Assembly (NCBI RefSeq): GCF_014195325.1
Contig: NZ_JACIBK010000002.1
Coordinates: forward strand, 558,001-622,000
Direction of reading: 5' to 3'
Length of the DNA stretch: 64,000 bases
From: Rhizobium sp. BK650
Lineage (GTDB): Bacteria > Pseudomonadota > Alphaproteobacteria > Rhizobiales > Rhizobiaceae
This document shows, in pieces, positions 1 through 9,098 of this stretch. The position numbers were made by a program, and so were the translations under genes. The first letter of the stretch is position 1. Every line of letters starts with the position of its first letter. The notes under the pieces were generated by a model. That model saw nothing but the letters and a program-made list of their open reading frames with translations. It was not told the origin of the DNA and made no database searches.

Positions 1-1
1 G

Positions 2-445
2 ACTCAGGTGGATGCGGGTGTGCAAATGGTCGGCCGCACGCAGGATTCAATCGCGAGCATTGTCCGTCAGGTCACCGACATCAATACTGCGATTGCCGAT
101 ATCGCCAGCACGACCGGAGAACATGCTGCCGGCCTCGATGCCGTGACCGCCGACGTGAAAGATCTTGGCAGCGAAGTGGCCGACAATGCCGGCCTGGCGG
201 AACGGTCCGCCGAAGGTGCCGATCATCTCTACACGGTCATTCTGGAACTCGGCCAAACGATCCGCGAGTTCCGCATCGCTCGGGAAAATGCCTATGCAAC
301 ACGGCAGCAGCCGGCGCGCGTGGTCCAGCCTCGGCCGGTTGCGATCGCAGCGCGTCCGCAAATGGTCGAAGACGAATATGAAAATGAGGATTTCAGCATG
401 TCGCAGCCTCTCGCAAGCGCCGGAGGTGGGCGGAATGTTTACTAA
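2..445 (+). CDS. icpA: Methyl-accepting chemotaxis protein, C-terminal part (IcpA-like, soluble)
   Basis: The reading frame is open at the left edge, so this is only the last ~147 residues. It shows the end of a chemoreceptor signalling domain: heptad-rich helix (SIVRQVTDINTAIADIAS..., SAEGADHLYTVILELGQTIREF) followed by a tail rich in Gln, Pro and Arg. MCPs signal to CheA/CheW; the first gene of the rhizobial che operon is icpA, a soluble receptor, and the gene sits directly before cheS, which is the basis for the symbol. Whether it lacks membrane segments cannot be seen here. The apparent GTG at position 8 is internal to the gene, not a real start. Confidence 0.85.
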   Translation, partial: TQVDAGVQMVGRTQDSIASIVRQVTDINTAIADIASTTGEHAAGLDAVTADVKDLGSEVADNAGLAERSAEGADHLYTVILELGQTIREFRIARENAYATRQQPARVVQPRPVAIAARPQMVEDEYENEDFSMSQPLASAGGGRNVY

Positions 446-508
446 CCTATCGGATTATGACGTCGGCTCGTTTTCACGGGTCGGGGACAAGGGGACAAGG
501 AAAAGCTG

Positions 509-805
509 ATGGCAGCAAAGAAGAGTGGAAAGACGCTGGAGTTGCCAGCGGTTCTTGATCTCAATGAGGCTTCCGCATTGCGCGACAAGCTTCTCTCCGT
601 GCGAGGCAACCCTCTGGCGATCGATGCTTCCGCAGTCGAACGCGTCGGCGCTCTTTGCGCCCAGGTTCTGATGGCCGCCGAGAAGACCTGGGGCCAGGAC
701 AAGCAGTCGTTCACCTTCTCGAAGGTGTCCGACGCATTTCATAAAACCATGCAGCTGGTTGGCGTCGATATCGACCACCTGCTTGCTAAGGAGATCCGGC
801 AATGA
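509..805 (+). CDS. cheS: STAS-domain chemotaxis protein CheS
   Basis: A 98-residue protein with the fold signature of an STAS/anti-anti-sigma-like domain (LDLNEASALRDKLLSVRG, then LAIDASAVERVGALCAQVL). It lies between icpA and cheY1 and its stop overlaps the cheY1 start by 4 bp, so translation is coupled. The equivalent small protein in Sinorhizobium meliloti, CheS, binds CheA and speeds dephosphorylation of CheY1, which acts as a phosphate sink. That role is transferred here by position and length, not demonstrated by the sequence. The serine usually phosphorylated in SpoIIAA-type STAS domains is replaced in the DASAVERVG loop by a less clear context. Confidence 0.8.
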   Translation: MAAKKSGKTLELPAVLDLNEASALRDKLLSVRGNPLAIDASAVERVGALCAQVLMAAEKTWGQDKQSFTFSKVSDAFHKTMQLVGVDIDHLLAKEIRQ

Positions 806-1167
806 AGAAAAAAGTACTGACGGTGGACGATTCCCGCACCATCCGAAACATGCTTCTCGTGACGCTGAACAATGCGGGTTTCGAGACGATACAGGCTGAA
901 GACGGCGTTGAGGGCCTCGAAGTTCTCGAGGAGTCCAATCCCGACGTCATTGTCACCGACATCAACATGCCGCGCCTCGATGGCTTCGGCTTCATTGAAG
1001 GTGTCCGTCGCAACGAGAAGTATCGTGCGATCCCGATCCTGGTGCTGACGACTGAGAGCGATGCGGAAAAGAAGAACCGCGCTCGTCAGGCCGGTGCCAC
1101 TGGCTGGATCGTCAAGCCCTTCGACCCCGCCAAGCTGATCGATGCCATCGAGCGTGTAACCGCTTAA
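802..1167 (+). CDS. cheY1: Chemotaxis response regulator CheY1
   Basis: A 121-residue stand-alone receiver domain. The acidic pocket D9-D10 (TVDDSRT), phospho-acceptor D53 (VTDINMPRLDG), T83/T84 of the LTT motif and K105 (IVKPFDP) are all present, so it should be phosphorylated by CheA. In S. meliloti CheY1 mainly drains phosphate from CheA/CheY2 rather than acting on the motor; that role is inferred from family and operon position. It overlaps cheS by 4 bp and is followed 19 bp later by cheA. Confidence 0.93.
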   Translation: MKKKVLTVDDSRTIRNMLLVTLNNAGFETIQAEDGVEGLEVLEESNPDVIVTDINMPRLDGFGFIEGVRRNEKYRAIPILVLTTESDAEKKNRARQAGATGWIVKPFDPAKLIDAIERVTA

Positions 1168-1186
1168 AAGCCCAGGATTTGCTCCT

Positions 1187-3487
1187 ATGGATATGAACGA
1201 AATCAAAGAGATCTTTTTCCAGGAGTGCGAGGAACAGCTCGCCGAACTGGAATCCGGTCTCCTCAAAATGAATGATGGCGATCGTGACCCGGAAACCGTC
1301 AACGCGGTTTTCCGCGCAGTGCATTCGATCAAGGGCGGTGCCGGCGCCTTTGGTCTGGATGATCTCGTCGCCTTCGCCCACGTCTTCGAGACCACACTTG
1401 ATTGCGTTCGTTCCAATAAGCTTGAGCCTAACCAGGACGTGCTGAAGGTTATGCTGAAGTCGGCCGACGTGCTCGCCGACTTGACCAATGCCGCCCGCGA
1501 TGGCGGCAGCGTCGATGAAAGCAGAAGCCGCGGCCTCGTCAAGGAACTGGAAGCGCTTGCTCATGGCGAGCTGCCCTCTCCCTCGGCAGTTTCCGAAGCG
1601 CCTGCGCCGAAGCCGGCTGCGAAGGCCGCTCCTGCTCCGGTTGCCGCAGCCCCAGTTCCCGTGCCGACCGACGACAGCGGCTTTCAGCCGATCCCTTTCT
1701 CCTTCGATGATTTCGGCGGTGAAGAAAAGCCTATCGATTTGCCGGCCTACGAAATCATCTTCAAGCCGCGCTTCGAACTCTATTCGAAGGGTAACGACGC
1801 CACCCTTCTGCTGCGCGACCTCTCCCGTCTCGGCGAGATGAGCATCTATTGCAACGCCGATGCCCTGCCGGGCCTCGAAGAGCTCGATCCGGAAGGCGCT
1901 TATTTATTCTGGAACATCACGATCAAAACGGACAAGGGCGAAGACGCCATCCGCTCCGTCTTCGAATTTGCCGAATGGGATTGCGATCTGACCGTGAAGC
2001 CGGCAGAGGACGGCCGACCAGGCGAGACCAATGAAGAACTGCCGATGATCCCGGTTCCCTTCGATCTCTCCATCCTGGATGAAGGCGGTGCCTCCGAAGT
2101 ACGGGCCGCCACTGAAACCAGGGTCAGCGACACGGCAGCCGCCGTTGCTGCCGCCGAATCGGCGACCAACATCACGCAGATGGCTGCCGCCGCTGCCCGT
2201 GTCGAAAAGAAGGAATCGGCCGCTGCCGCTGCCGCTGCAGCGGCAAGTGCCGCAGCCCAGAACAATGCCGCTGCCGGCGCCGGCCAGACGATCCGCGTCG
2301 ATCTCGATCGCGTCGACCGCCTGATCAACCTCGTTGGCGAGCTTGTCATCAACCAGGCGATGCTCTCTCAGAGCGTCATCGAAAACGACACGACCGGCAC
2401 CTCGTCGATCAATATGGGCCTCGAAGAGCTGCAGCAGCTCACCCGCGAGATCCAGGACTCGGTCATGGCCATCCGTGCCCAGCCTGTGAAACCGGTCTTC
2501 CAGCGTATGTCGCGTATCGTCCGCGAAATCGCCGACATGACCGGCAAGTCGATCCGCCTGATCACCGAAGGTGAAAACACCGAAGTGGACAAGACTGTCA
2601 TCGACAAGCTGGCCGAACCGTTGACGCATATGATCCGTAACGCTGTCGACCACGGCATCGAAACGCCCGAAAAACGTGCGGCCGCCGGCAAGAACACCGA
2701 AGGTACGGTCCGCCTCACCGCCAAACATCGTTCAGGTCGCATCCTGATCGAGCTTGCCGACGACGGAGCCGGCATCAACCGCGAGAAGGTTCGTCAGAAG
2801 GCGATCACCAACGAGTTGATCTCGCCAGACGCCAACCTCTCGGATGAGGAAATTGACAACCTGATCTTCCTGCCGGGCTTCTCCACGGCGGACAAGATCT
2901 CCGACATTTCCGGCCGCGGTGTCGGAATGGACGTCGTCAAGCGCTCTATCCAAGCGCTCGGCGGTCGCATCAACATCACATCGAGACCGGGCCAGGGCTC
3001 GGTCTTCACGATGAGTCTGCCGCTGACGCTTGCCGTTCTCGACGGCATGGTCGTCACGGTCGCAGGCCAGACTCTGGTTGTGCCGCTGACGGCTATCGTC
3101 GAAACGCTGCAGCCGGAGGCCGCCGCGATCCACTCCTTTGGTGCGAACCATCGCCTGATCTCGATCCGCAACAGCTTCTGCCCGCTGGTCGATGTGGGTC
3201 GCATTCTGAACTTCCGCGCCACCCAGGCCAACCCGGTCGAAGGTGTCGCGCTTCTGGTGGAATCCGAGGGCGGCGGTCAGCGCGCGCTCATGGTCGATGC
3301 GATCCAAGGTCAGCGCCAGGTCGTCATCAAGAGCCTTGAGGCAAACTACACCCACGTTCCGGGTATTGCCGCTGCAACCATCCTCGGTGATGGCCGTGTG
3401 GCGCTCATTCTTGATGTGGATGCAGTCGTCGGCGCTTCGCGCGGTCAGTCCCTCAAGGCGGAAATGTCATTGGCGGCAGTAGGGTAA
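1187..3487 (+). CDS. cheA: Chemotaxis histidine kinase CheA
   Basis: A 766-residue cytoplasmic kinase that autophosphorylates and passes phosphate to CheY1, CheY2 and CheB. Domains in order: HPt with phospho-histidine H46 (AVHSIKGGAG); Pro/Ala linker around 128-160; a response-regulator-binding P2-like region around 185-275; an extremely Ala-rich linker around 310-365; dimerisation helices from about 370; HATPase with N box (MIRNAVDHGIE, ~480), G1 (DDGAGI, ~525) and G2 (GRGVGMDVV, ~575); CheW-like P5 domain from ~605 to the end. Length and architecture are normal for rhizobial CheA. It is followed by cheW after 6 bp. Confidence 0.97.
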   Translation: MDMNEIKEIFFQECEEQLAELESGLLKMNDGDRDPETVNAVFRAVHSIKGGAGAFGLDDLVAFAHVFETTLDCVRSNKLEPNQDVLKVMLKSADVLADLTNAARDGGSVDESRSRGLVKELEALAHGELPSPSAVSEAPAPKPAAKAAPAPVAAAPVPVPTDDSGFQPIPFSFDDFGGEEKPIDLPAYEIIFKPRFELYSKGNDATLLLRDLSRLGEMSIYCNADALPGLEELDPEGAYLFWNITIKTDKGEDAIRSVFEFAEWDCDLTVKPAEDGRPGETNEELPMIPVPFDLSILDEGGASEVRAATETRVSDTAAAVAAAESATNITQMAAAAARVEKKESAAAAAAAAASAAAQNNAAAGAGQTIRVDLDRVDRLINLVGELVINQAMLSQSVIENDTTGTSSINMGLEELQQLTREIQDSVMAIRAQPVKPVFQRMSRIVREIADMTGKSIRLITEGENTEVDKTVIDKLAEPLTHMIRNAVDHGIETPEKRAAAGKNTEGTVRLTAKHRSGRILIELADDGAGINREKVRQKAITNELISPDANLSDEEIDNLIFLPGFSTADKISDISGRGVGMDVVKRSIQALGGRINITSRPGQGSVFTMSLPLTLAVLDGMVVTVAGQTLVVPLTAIVETLQPEAAAIHSFGANHRLISIRNSFCPLVDVGRILNFRATQANPVEGVALLVESEGGGQRALMVDAIQGQRQVVIKSLEANYTHVPGIAAATILGDGRVALILDVDAVVGASRGQSLKAEMSLAAVG

Positions 3488-3493
3488 GAGGCA

Positions 3494-3961
3494 ATGTCGT
3501 ACACGGCAAAAAATCTGACACTGGGCGGAAACGAGCTTATCGCATTTCGCATCGGCGATCAGGAATTCTGCGTGAACATCATGGCAGTCCGCGAGATCCG
3601 GGGCTGGACTCCGGCGACCGCGATGCCGCATTCGCCATCCTATATGATTGGCGTCATCAACCTGCGTGGCGCTGTGCTGCCGATCATCGATCTGTCCGCC
3701 CGGTTAGGCATGAAGCCTGTCGATCCGACTGCACGTCACGTCATCATCGTCGCCCAGGTCCGCCGCAAAGTGGTGGGCCTGCTGGTCGATGCGGTTTCCG
3801 ACATTCTGACGGTCACCGACGATGACATCCAGCCGACACCCGAGATTTCCTCGGACCTTCAGCGTCAGTTCGCCCGCGGCATTCTCTCGATCGAAAAGCG
3901 AATGATCTGCCTGATCGAACTCGAAGCCCTGTTCCCCGACATCGAAAGCGAAGCCGCATGA
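3494..3961 (+). CDS. cheW: Chemotaxis coupling protein CheW
   Basis: A 155-residue CheW-domain adaptor that links receptors to CheA in the signalling array. Family motifs are visible: [20 protein letters not shown] at the start, [19 protein letters not shown] in the middle and a C-terminal IELEALFP. The final codons overlap the start of cheR by 4 bp (ATGA), consistent with coupled translation inside the che operon. Confidence 0.96.
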   Translation: MSYTAKNLTLGGNELIAFRIGDQEFCVNIMAVREIRGWTPATAMPHSPSYMIGVINLRGAVLPIIDLSARLGMKPVDPTARHVIIVAQVRRKVVGLLVDAVSDILTVTDDDIQPTPEISSDLQRQFARGILSIEKRMICLIELEALFPDIESEAA

Positions 3962-4869
3962 ATGCACTTGGCATAAGAGATCAGAGGCAGCCTGGTGCCG
4001 ATGAGGTTTTGGCGAGCGGGGAATACCCGCTGACGCGCCGCGATCTCTCGGAAATCGCGGCCATGATCTATGCGGATGCGGGAATCTATCTCAATGAGAC
4101 GAAGGCCTCGCTGGTCTACTCTCGTTTGTCGAAGCACATCCGCAACCTTGGCCTTTCAGGTTTCCGGGAATATTGCGAGCTTGTCGCTTCGCCGGCAGGT
4201 GCTGCTCCCCGCCGTGAGATGCTGTCGCACCTGACGACCAACTTCACGCGGTTTTTCCGCGAAAATCATCATTTCGAACATTTGCGTGACAACGTGCTGC
4301 CCGACCTTCTGAACCGGGCGCGCGCAGGTGGCCGTGTCCGGATCTGGTCGGCTGCGTCCTCGGATGGGCAGGAACCCTATTCGATCGCACTGACCGTTCT
4401 GTCGATGATGCCGAATGTCGCCGACTACGACTTCAAGATCCTCGCGACAGACATCGACCCGAAAATCCTCGCGATCGCCCGGACCGGCGCCTACGACGAA
4501 AACGCGCTGGAAACAGTCTCGCCTGCCATGCGTAAGCAATGGTTTACCGAGGTCGAAATGCAGGGGCGCCGTAAATTCCAGATCGACGACCGCGTGAAGC
4601 GCCTCATCACCTACAACGAGCTGAATCTGATGGCTCAGTGGCCGTTCAAGGGCAAGTTCGACGTCATCTTCTGTCGCAACGTCGTGATCTACTTCGACGA
4701 GCCGACGCAGATGAAGATCTGGCAGCGCTTCGCCGGCCTGTTGCCGGAGGGCGGCCATCTCTATATCGGCCACTCCGAGCGCGTCTCGGGCGAGGCCAAG
4801 CACGTCTTCGACAATATAGGCATCACCACCTATCGCTATACGACCAAGGGTACCGGGAGGAAGGCATGA
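3958..4869 (+). CDS. cheR: Chemotaxis protein methyltransferase CheR
   Basis: A 303-residue SAM-dependent methyltransferase that methylates receptor glutamates during adaptation. The N-terminal helical domain (~20-100) precedes the SAM-binding domain with [16 protein letters not shown] and the conserved [10 protein letters not shown] motif near 230. Length is slightly above E. coli CheR because of ~20 additional N-terminal residues. It overlaps cheW upstream and cheB downstream by 4 bp each. In S. meliloti the neighbour CheT has been reported to interact with CheR. Confidence 0.96.
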   Translation: MNALGIRDQRQPGADEVLASGEYPLTRRDLSEIAAMIYADAGIYLNETKASLVYSRLSKHIRNLGLSGFREYCELVASPAGAAPRREMLSHLTTNFTRFFRENHHFEHLRDNVLPDLLNRARAGGRVRIWSAASSDGQEPYSIALTVLSMMPNVADYDFKILATDIDPKILAIARTGAYDENALETVSPAMRKQWFTEVEMQGRRKFQIDDRVKRLITYNELNLMAQWPFKGKFDVIFCRNVVIYFDEPTQMKIWQRFAGLLPEGGHLYIGHSERVSGEAKHVFDNIGITTYRYTTKGTGRKA

Positions 4870-5915
4870 GCGCTCCGGCAAGAGTTCTCGTCGTTGACGA
4901 CTCGCCGACCATGCGCGGCTTGATCTCGGCTGTCTTGAGTTCGGATCCCGAAGTCAATGTCATAGGTCAAGCCGGCGACGCCCTGGAGGCGCGCGAAGCG
5001 ATCAAGCGGCTGAACCCCGACGTCGTCACGTTGGACATCGAGATGCCGAATATGAATGGCCTCGACTTCCTCGAAAAGATCATGCGCCTACGGCCCATGC
5101 CCGTCATCATGGTCTCGACCATGACGCATCGCGGCGCGGAGGCGACGCTCGCTGCTCTCGAAATCGGTGCCTTCGATTGCGTTGGTAAACCGCAACCGGG
5201 CGAGCCGCGCCCCTTCGGCGACCTCGTCGAGAAGGTAAAGGCTGCCGCACGCACGCAGCGCAATTTCGCCCAACCGGCCAAACCTGCTGTCGTCGCGCCG
5301 CCGCCCGCAGTCGCGGATTTCCGTGTCGGCCGCAAGATCGTGGCCATCGGTTCTTCGACCGGTGGCGTGGAAGCCCTGATCGCCGTCTTGCAGAAATTCC
5401 CGGCGAATTGCCCGCCGACGGTCATCACCCAGCATATGCCGCCGACCTTTACCAAGAGCTTTGCCGAACGGCTGAACCGTCTATGTGCGCCCGTCGTGGA
5501 AGAAGCGACCGATGGTGCCCGTCTTGAGATAGGCAAGGTCTATCTGGCCCCCGGCGGCGAGCGTCATCTGCAGGTTTCCAATGCATCGGCCCCGTGCTGC
5601 AGACTGGTCGAGCGGGGACCGGTCAACGGCCATCGCCCGTCGGTCGATGTGCTCTTCGATTCCGTTGCCGAGCTCGCCGGACGCAATGCCGTCGGCGTGA
5701 TCCTCACCGGCATGGGTCGTGATGGGGCCGCCGGGTTGTTAAAAATGCGACACGCAGGAGCAAGAACGCTCGGCCAGAACGAAAAAACCTGTGTTGTTTA
5801 CGGAATGCCAAGAGTTGCCTACGAACTTGGCGCAGTTGAGCAGCAGCTCCCGCTCGCTGCTATCGGCGAAGAAATATTGAAAATGACAGCCGCCCGAAAG
5901 GAAGGGACCGAATAA
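4866..5915 (+). CDS. cheB: Chemotaxis response regulator protein-glutamate methylesterase CheB
   Basis: A 349-residue enzyme that demethylates or deamidates receptors when phosphorylated by CheA. Receiver domain: D11/D12 (VVDDSPT) and phospho-site D57 ([11 protein letters not shown]). After a Pro/Ala linker near 137-150 comes the esterase domain with the catalytic triad S163 or S164 (IGSSTGG), H190 (ITQHMPP) and D286 (TGMGRDG). The ATG at 4866 was chosen because it starts immediately before the receiver domain and overlaps the cheR stop by 4 bp; the frame is open further upstream but that part lies inside cheR. It joins cheY2 through TAATG. Confidence 0.96.
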   Translation: MSAPARVLVVDDSPTMRGLISAVLSSDPEVNVIGQAGDALEAREAIKRLNPDVVTLDIEMPNMNGLDFLEKIMRLRPMPVIMVSTMTHRGAEATLAALEIGAFDCVGKPQPGEPRPFGDLVEKVKAAARTQRNFAQPAKPAVVAPPPAVADFRVGRKIVAIGSSTGGVEALIAVLQKFPANCPPTVITQHMPPTFTKSFAERLNRLCAPVVEEATDGARLEIGKVYLAPGGERHLQVSNASAPCCRLVERGPVNGHRPSVDVLFDSVAELAGRNAVGVILTGMGRDGAAGLLKMRHAGARTLGQNEKTCVVYGMPRVAYELGAVEQQLPLAAIGEEILKMTAARKEGTE

Positions 5916-6304
5916 TGTCGATCGCGGAGAAAATCAAAGTTCTGATCGTTGACGATCAGGTTACGAGCCGTCTGCTGCTCAGCGACGCGCTGACGCAGCT
6001 CGGCTTCAAGCAGATCACGGCCGCCGGTGACGGCGAGCAGGGCATGAAGATCATGTCGGAGCAGCCCCACCACCTCGTGATCTCGGACTTCAACATGCCG
6101 AAGATGGATGGCATCGGCTTCCTGCAGGCTGTTCGCAGTAACCCCAATACCAAGAAGGCGGCCTTCATCATCCTTACCGCACAGGGCGACCGTGCGTTGG
6201 TGACGAAAGCTGCCCAGCTTGGCGCGAACAACGTTCTGGCGAAGCCCTTCACCATCGAGAAGATGAAAGCGGCTATCGAAGCCGTGTTTGGAGCCCTGAA
6301 ATGA
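5915..6304 (+). CDS. cheY2: Chemotaxis response regulator CheY2
   Basis: A 129-residue receiver domain with acidic pocket D13-D14 (IVDDQVT), phospho-acceptor D58 ([11 protein letters not shown]), T88 (ILTAQGD) and K110 (LAKPFT). In S. meliloti CheY2-P is the form that binds the motor and lowers rotation speed, while CheY1 is the sink; the same split is inferred here. It shares one base with the cheB stop codon and overlaps cheD by 4 bp. Confidence 0.95.
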   Translation: MSIAEKIKVLIVDDQVTSRLLLSDALTQLGFKQITAAGDGEQGMKIMSEQPHHLVISDFNMPKMDGIGFLQAVRSNPNTKKAAFIILTAQGDRALVTKAAQLGANNVLAKPFTIEKMKAAIEAVFGALK

Positions 6305-6855
6305 TCACTGAGGGTGCGGCCCGCCGCGTGCACATCATTCAAGGTGAATACAAGGTCCTGAGCGATCCGGATGCGGTGCTCACGACGATCCTTGGCTCGT
6401 GCGTGGCTGCCTGCCTCAGAGATCCCGTCGCTGGTGTCGGCGGCATGAACCACTTCCTGCTGCCGGGGACAGGCAACACCCCGATGACCGGCGGCGACGC
6501 CACGCGATACGGCGTGCATCTCATGGAACTGCTGATCAACGGCCTGCTGAAAAAGGGCGCCCGGCGCGACCGGCTGGAGGCCAAGATATTCGGAGGCGCG
6601 AAGACGATCTCGACATTCTCGAATGTCGGCGAGCAGAACGCGGCCTTCGCCGTCCAGTTCCTTCGGGATGAAGGCATTCCAGTGGTCAGCTCCAGCACCG
6701 GCGGCGAGCACGGACGCAAGATCGAATATTGGCCTGTTTCCGGCCGTGCCCGTCAATATCCCCTGACCGGCGCCGAAACGCAGCGAACCGCCGCTCTCGA
6801 ACAGCGTCCCACCGCTCCGCAGAAGCCCGCCGAGACAAGTATCGAATTCTTTTGA
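6301..6855 (+). CDS. cheD: Chemoreceptor glutamine deamidase CheD
   Basis: A 184-residue member of the CheD family, which deamidates specific glutamines of chemoreceptors. The expected catalytic cysteine C34 in [11 protein letters not shown] and histidine H51 in GGMNHFLLP are both present, as is the later KIFGGA motif. The C-terminal 25 residues are a poorly conserved tail. It overlaps cheY2 by 4 bp and is followed 16 bp later by cheT. Confidence 0.95.
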   Translation: MITEGAARRVHIIQGEYKVLSDPDAVLTTILGSCVAACLRDPVAGVGGMNHFLLPGTGNTPMTGGDATRYGVHLMELLINGLLKKGARRDRLEAKIFGGAKTISTFSNVGEQNAAFAVQFLRDEGIPVVSSSTGGEHGRKIEYWPVSGRARQYPLTGAETQRTAALEQRPTAPQKPAETSIEFF

Positions 6856-6871
6856 TGGCGAGGATTTTCAT

Positions 6872-7261
6872 ATGACTTTTACACCGATGATGGAGCCGCC
6901 GGCGCCGGTTGAAGCGCTGAGCGACGTACTGATGCGTATTGTCTCCGAGCTCCATGACGTTGCCTATCTGATCGAGCGGATCGAGCCCCAGCTGGTCGAA
7001 CTTGGCGGCACGGAAATCCTGAACTCTCCCGACAGCATGAAGGTCATGCAGGGTATCGATCTTGCCGTGCAGAAATCGCGTGGCCTGGCTGAATTCATCG
7101 ACACCATCACCGGTGAAATTCCGCAAAATTGGTCGATCGATGTCGCCACCGCGCTGAGCCTCGTCAAGCTTGCTGAAATGCAAAAAGCCCTCGGCGGCGG
7201 TACTCGTCACGGCCACTCCCAGCCGCTCAGCAAAGCGGCCGGCGACTTCGATTTCTTCTGA
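6872..7261 (+). CDS. cheT: Rhizobial chemotaxis protein CheT
   Basis: A 129-residue, mostly helical protein at the end of the che operon, where rhizobia carry cheT. A DxxxQ motif (D63-Q67, in QGIDLAVQKSRG) is visible; this is the signature used by CheZ-type phosphatases to dephosphorylate CheY. I recall S. meliloti CheT being described as acting in signal termination and binding CheR, which agrees with the motif. No CheZ gene is in the window. There is no terminator before fliF 114 bp downstream, so read-through is likely. Confidence 0.78.
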   Translation: MTFTPMMEPPAPVEALSDVLMRIVSELHDVAYLIERIEPQLVELGGTEILNSPDSMKVMQGIDLAVQKSRGLAEFIDTITGEIPQNWSIDVATALSLVKLAEMQKALGGGTRHGHSQPLSKAAGDFDFF

Positions 7262-7375
7262 GACGGCAATTCATTACTGCAGGCGCTGAACGAAACGCTC
7301 GCACAAGTTTCGGCGTCTATTCGTCAAATGAGGCAATAAGCCTGCTTTGTCTTTGACGGATTGTGCGAGAACAGA

Positions 7376-9070
7376 ATGAATCTGTTAAATCAATTAGTTC
7401 AGATCTTTAAGAACTTTGGTTCCCTTGGGCGGACGCGTTTGATGATCCTTGGTGGGGTCGGCGCCGCTTCCATCGCAATCATTCTGGCGGCGGCCATTTT
7501 CGTCAACAAACCGGCCCAGGAAACGCTTTACGTCGGCCTTGAAAAGCCGGATCTGAACCAGATCAGCTTGGCTCTCGCCGAAAGCAACATCGATTTCCAG
7601 GTCGGAACCGACGGTTCCAGCATCACCGTACCGGCCGGCATGACCGGCAAAGCCCGCTTGTTGCTCGCCGAACGAGGTCTGCCGAACAGCGCCAATGCCG
7701 GTTACGAACTCTTCGATAACGTCGGTTCCCTCGGCCTCACCTCCTTCATGCAGGAAGTGACTCGCGTGCGCGCTCTCGAAGGTGAAATTGCTCGCACCAT
7801 TCAGTCGATCTCCGGCATCACCGCTGCGCGCGTCCACATCGTCATGCCCGAGGTCGGCAATTTCCGTAAAGCCGAACAGAAGCCGACGGCCTCCGTGATG
7901 ATTCGCGCCAGTGCCGCGACAGGGCGAAACGCCGCCACCTCGATCCGCCACCTCGTCGCCTCGGCCGTGCCGGGGCTTGATGTCGCCGACGTGACGATCC
8001 TCGATTCCGCCGGCCAGCTTCTTGCCTCCGGCGATGACGCCGCCAACGGTACGCTTAACCGCTCGCTCAACATCGTTCAGAACGTCCAGCAGGAAGTCGA
8101 ATCGAATATCGATAAGGCCCTCGCACCCTTCCTCGGCATGGACAACTTCCGCTCCAGCGTCACGGCCAACCTGAACACCGACGCCCAGCAGATCCAGGAA
8201 ACCACCTACGATCCGGAATCCAAGGTCGAGCGCTCTGTCCGCTCCACGAAGGAAGCGCAGCAGTCACAGCAGAACCAGGCCGACAACGCGACGACGGTCG
8301 AGCAGAACATTCCGCAGGCCGCGCCTCAGGCCGGCGGCGCCAACGGTCCGCAGTCGCAGGACAAGTCCGACAAGCGCGAAGAACAGACGAACTACGAAAT
8401 CAACAGCAAGACCACGGCCACGACGCGCAACAGCTACCGGGTCGAAAAACTCTCGGTCGCCGTGGTCGTCAACAGGGGCCGCATCGCCAAGATGGTTGGC
8501 GAACCGGCGGACCAGGCCAAGATGGACGCCTATGTCGCCGAAATGCAGAAGATCGTCGCTTCGGCCGCCGGTATCGACTCCAGCCGCGGCGACGTGGTCA
8601 CCGTCACCGCAATGGACTTCCTGGAGAACCAGCTTCTCGACGAAGCCAACAGCGGCATCCATGTCATGGATATGCTGAGCCGCAACCTCGCTGGCATCAT
8701 CAACTCGCTTGCCTTCGTCGCTGTCGCCTTCGTCGTGGTTTGGCTTGGTGTTCGTCCCCTCATCCGCACCGTCAATGGTTCCGGCTCCTCCGCAGTAGCG
8801 CTCGGCGATACATCACCGGAATCTGCAGGCCTGGAACTGCCGGATTTCGCACCGGCGAGCGCTTCCGCGGGCGGCGCGCTCATGGATGGCTTCGGCTCCG
8901 ATTTCGGCTTCGACAGCACCGAGGATCTGCTCAGCCTTGGCGACGACGACGGCAATTTCAACCGGCGCGTCAAGGAAGGTCCGGAACGCAAGCTTGCTCG
9001 CATGGTGGAGATCAACGAGGAGCGCGCCGCAAAGATCCTCAGGAAATGGGCTATCGACGAAGCAGCATGA
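7376..9070 (+). CDS. fliF: Flagellar MS-ring protein FliF
   Basis: A 564-residue inner-membrane ring protein forming the base of the flagellum and export gate housing. First transmembrane segment at about residues 22-43, periplasmic ring-building domains (GYELFD...VRALEGEIARTI, ARVHIVMP), a Gln/Asn-rich middle around 280-340, second membrane segment around 440-462 (INSLAFVAVAFVVVWLGV), and a C-terminal FliG-binding helix (MVEINEERAAKILRKW). The ATG at 7376 is preferred over a TTG five codons upstream because the known N-termini start with MNLL. A hairpin terminator follows directly. Confidence 0.95.
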   Translation: MNLLNQLVQIFKNFGSLGRTRLMILGGVGAASIAIILAAAIFVNKPAQETLYVGLEKPDLNQISLALAESNIDFQVGTDGSSITVPAGMTGKARLLLAERGLPNSANAGYELFDNVGSLGLTSFMQEVTRVRALEGEIARTIQSISGITAARVHIVMPEVGNFRKAEQKPTASVMIRASAATGRNAATSIRHLVASAVPGLDVADVTILDSAGQLLASGDDAANGTLNRSLNIVQNVQQEVESNIDKALAPFLGMDNFRSSVTANLNTDAQQIQETTYDPESKVERSVRSTKEAQQSQQNQADNATTVEQNIPQAAPQAGGANGPQSQDKSDKREEQTNYEINSKTTATTRNSYRVEKLSVAVVVNRGRIAKMVGEPADQAKMDAYVAEMQKIVASAAGIDSSRGDVVTVTAMDFLENQLLDEANSGIHVMDMLSRNLAGIINSLAFVAVAFVVVWLGVRPLIRTVNGSGSSAVALGDTSPESAGLELPDFAPASASAGGALMDGFGSDFGFDSTEDLLSLGDDDGNFNRRVKEGPERKLARMVEINEERAAKILRKWAIDEAA

Positions 9071-9098
9071 TGAAAAGGCCGGGAAACCGGCCTTTTTC
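9071..9098 (+). terminator. Intrinsic terminator after fliF
   Basis: A perfect 10-bp stem (AAAAGGCCGG at 9073-9082, GAAA tetraloop, CCGGCCTTTT at 9087-9096) followed by T at the end of the right arm. It starts at the fliF stop codon and would end the che-fliF transcript. Confidence 0.85.

Noticed and set aside
1904..2728. Long minus-strand open frames within cheA (also 17895-18845 within fliI and 45465-46607 within flhA)
   Set aside because: All are antisense to complete, conserved genes; the residue composition (Arg, His, Asp, Gly) is a codon-bias artefact.
4638..4865. Upstream extension of cheB by 76 codons
   Set aside because: It lies fully inside cheR in another frame; the receiver domain starts right after the ATG at 4866.
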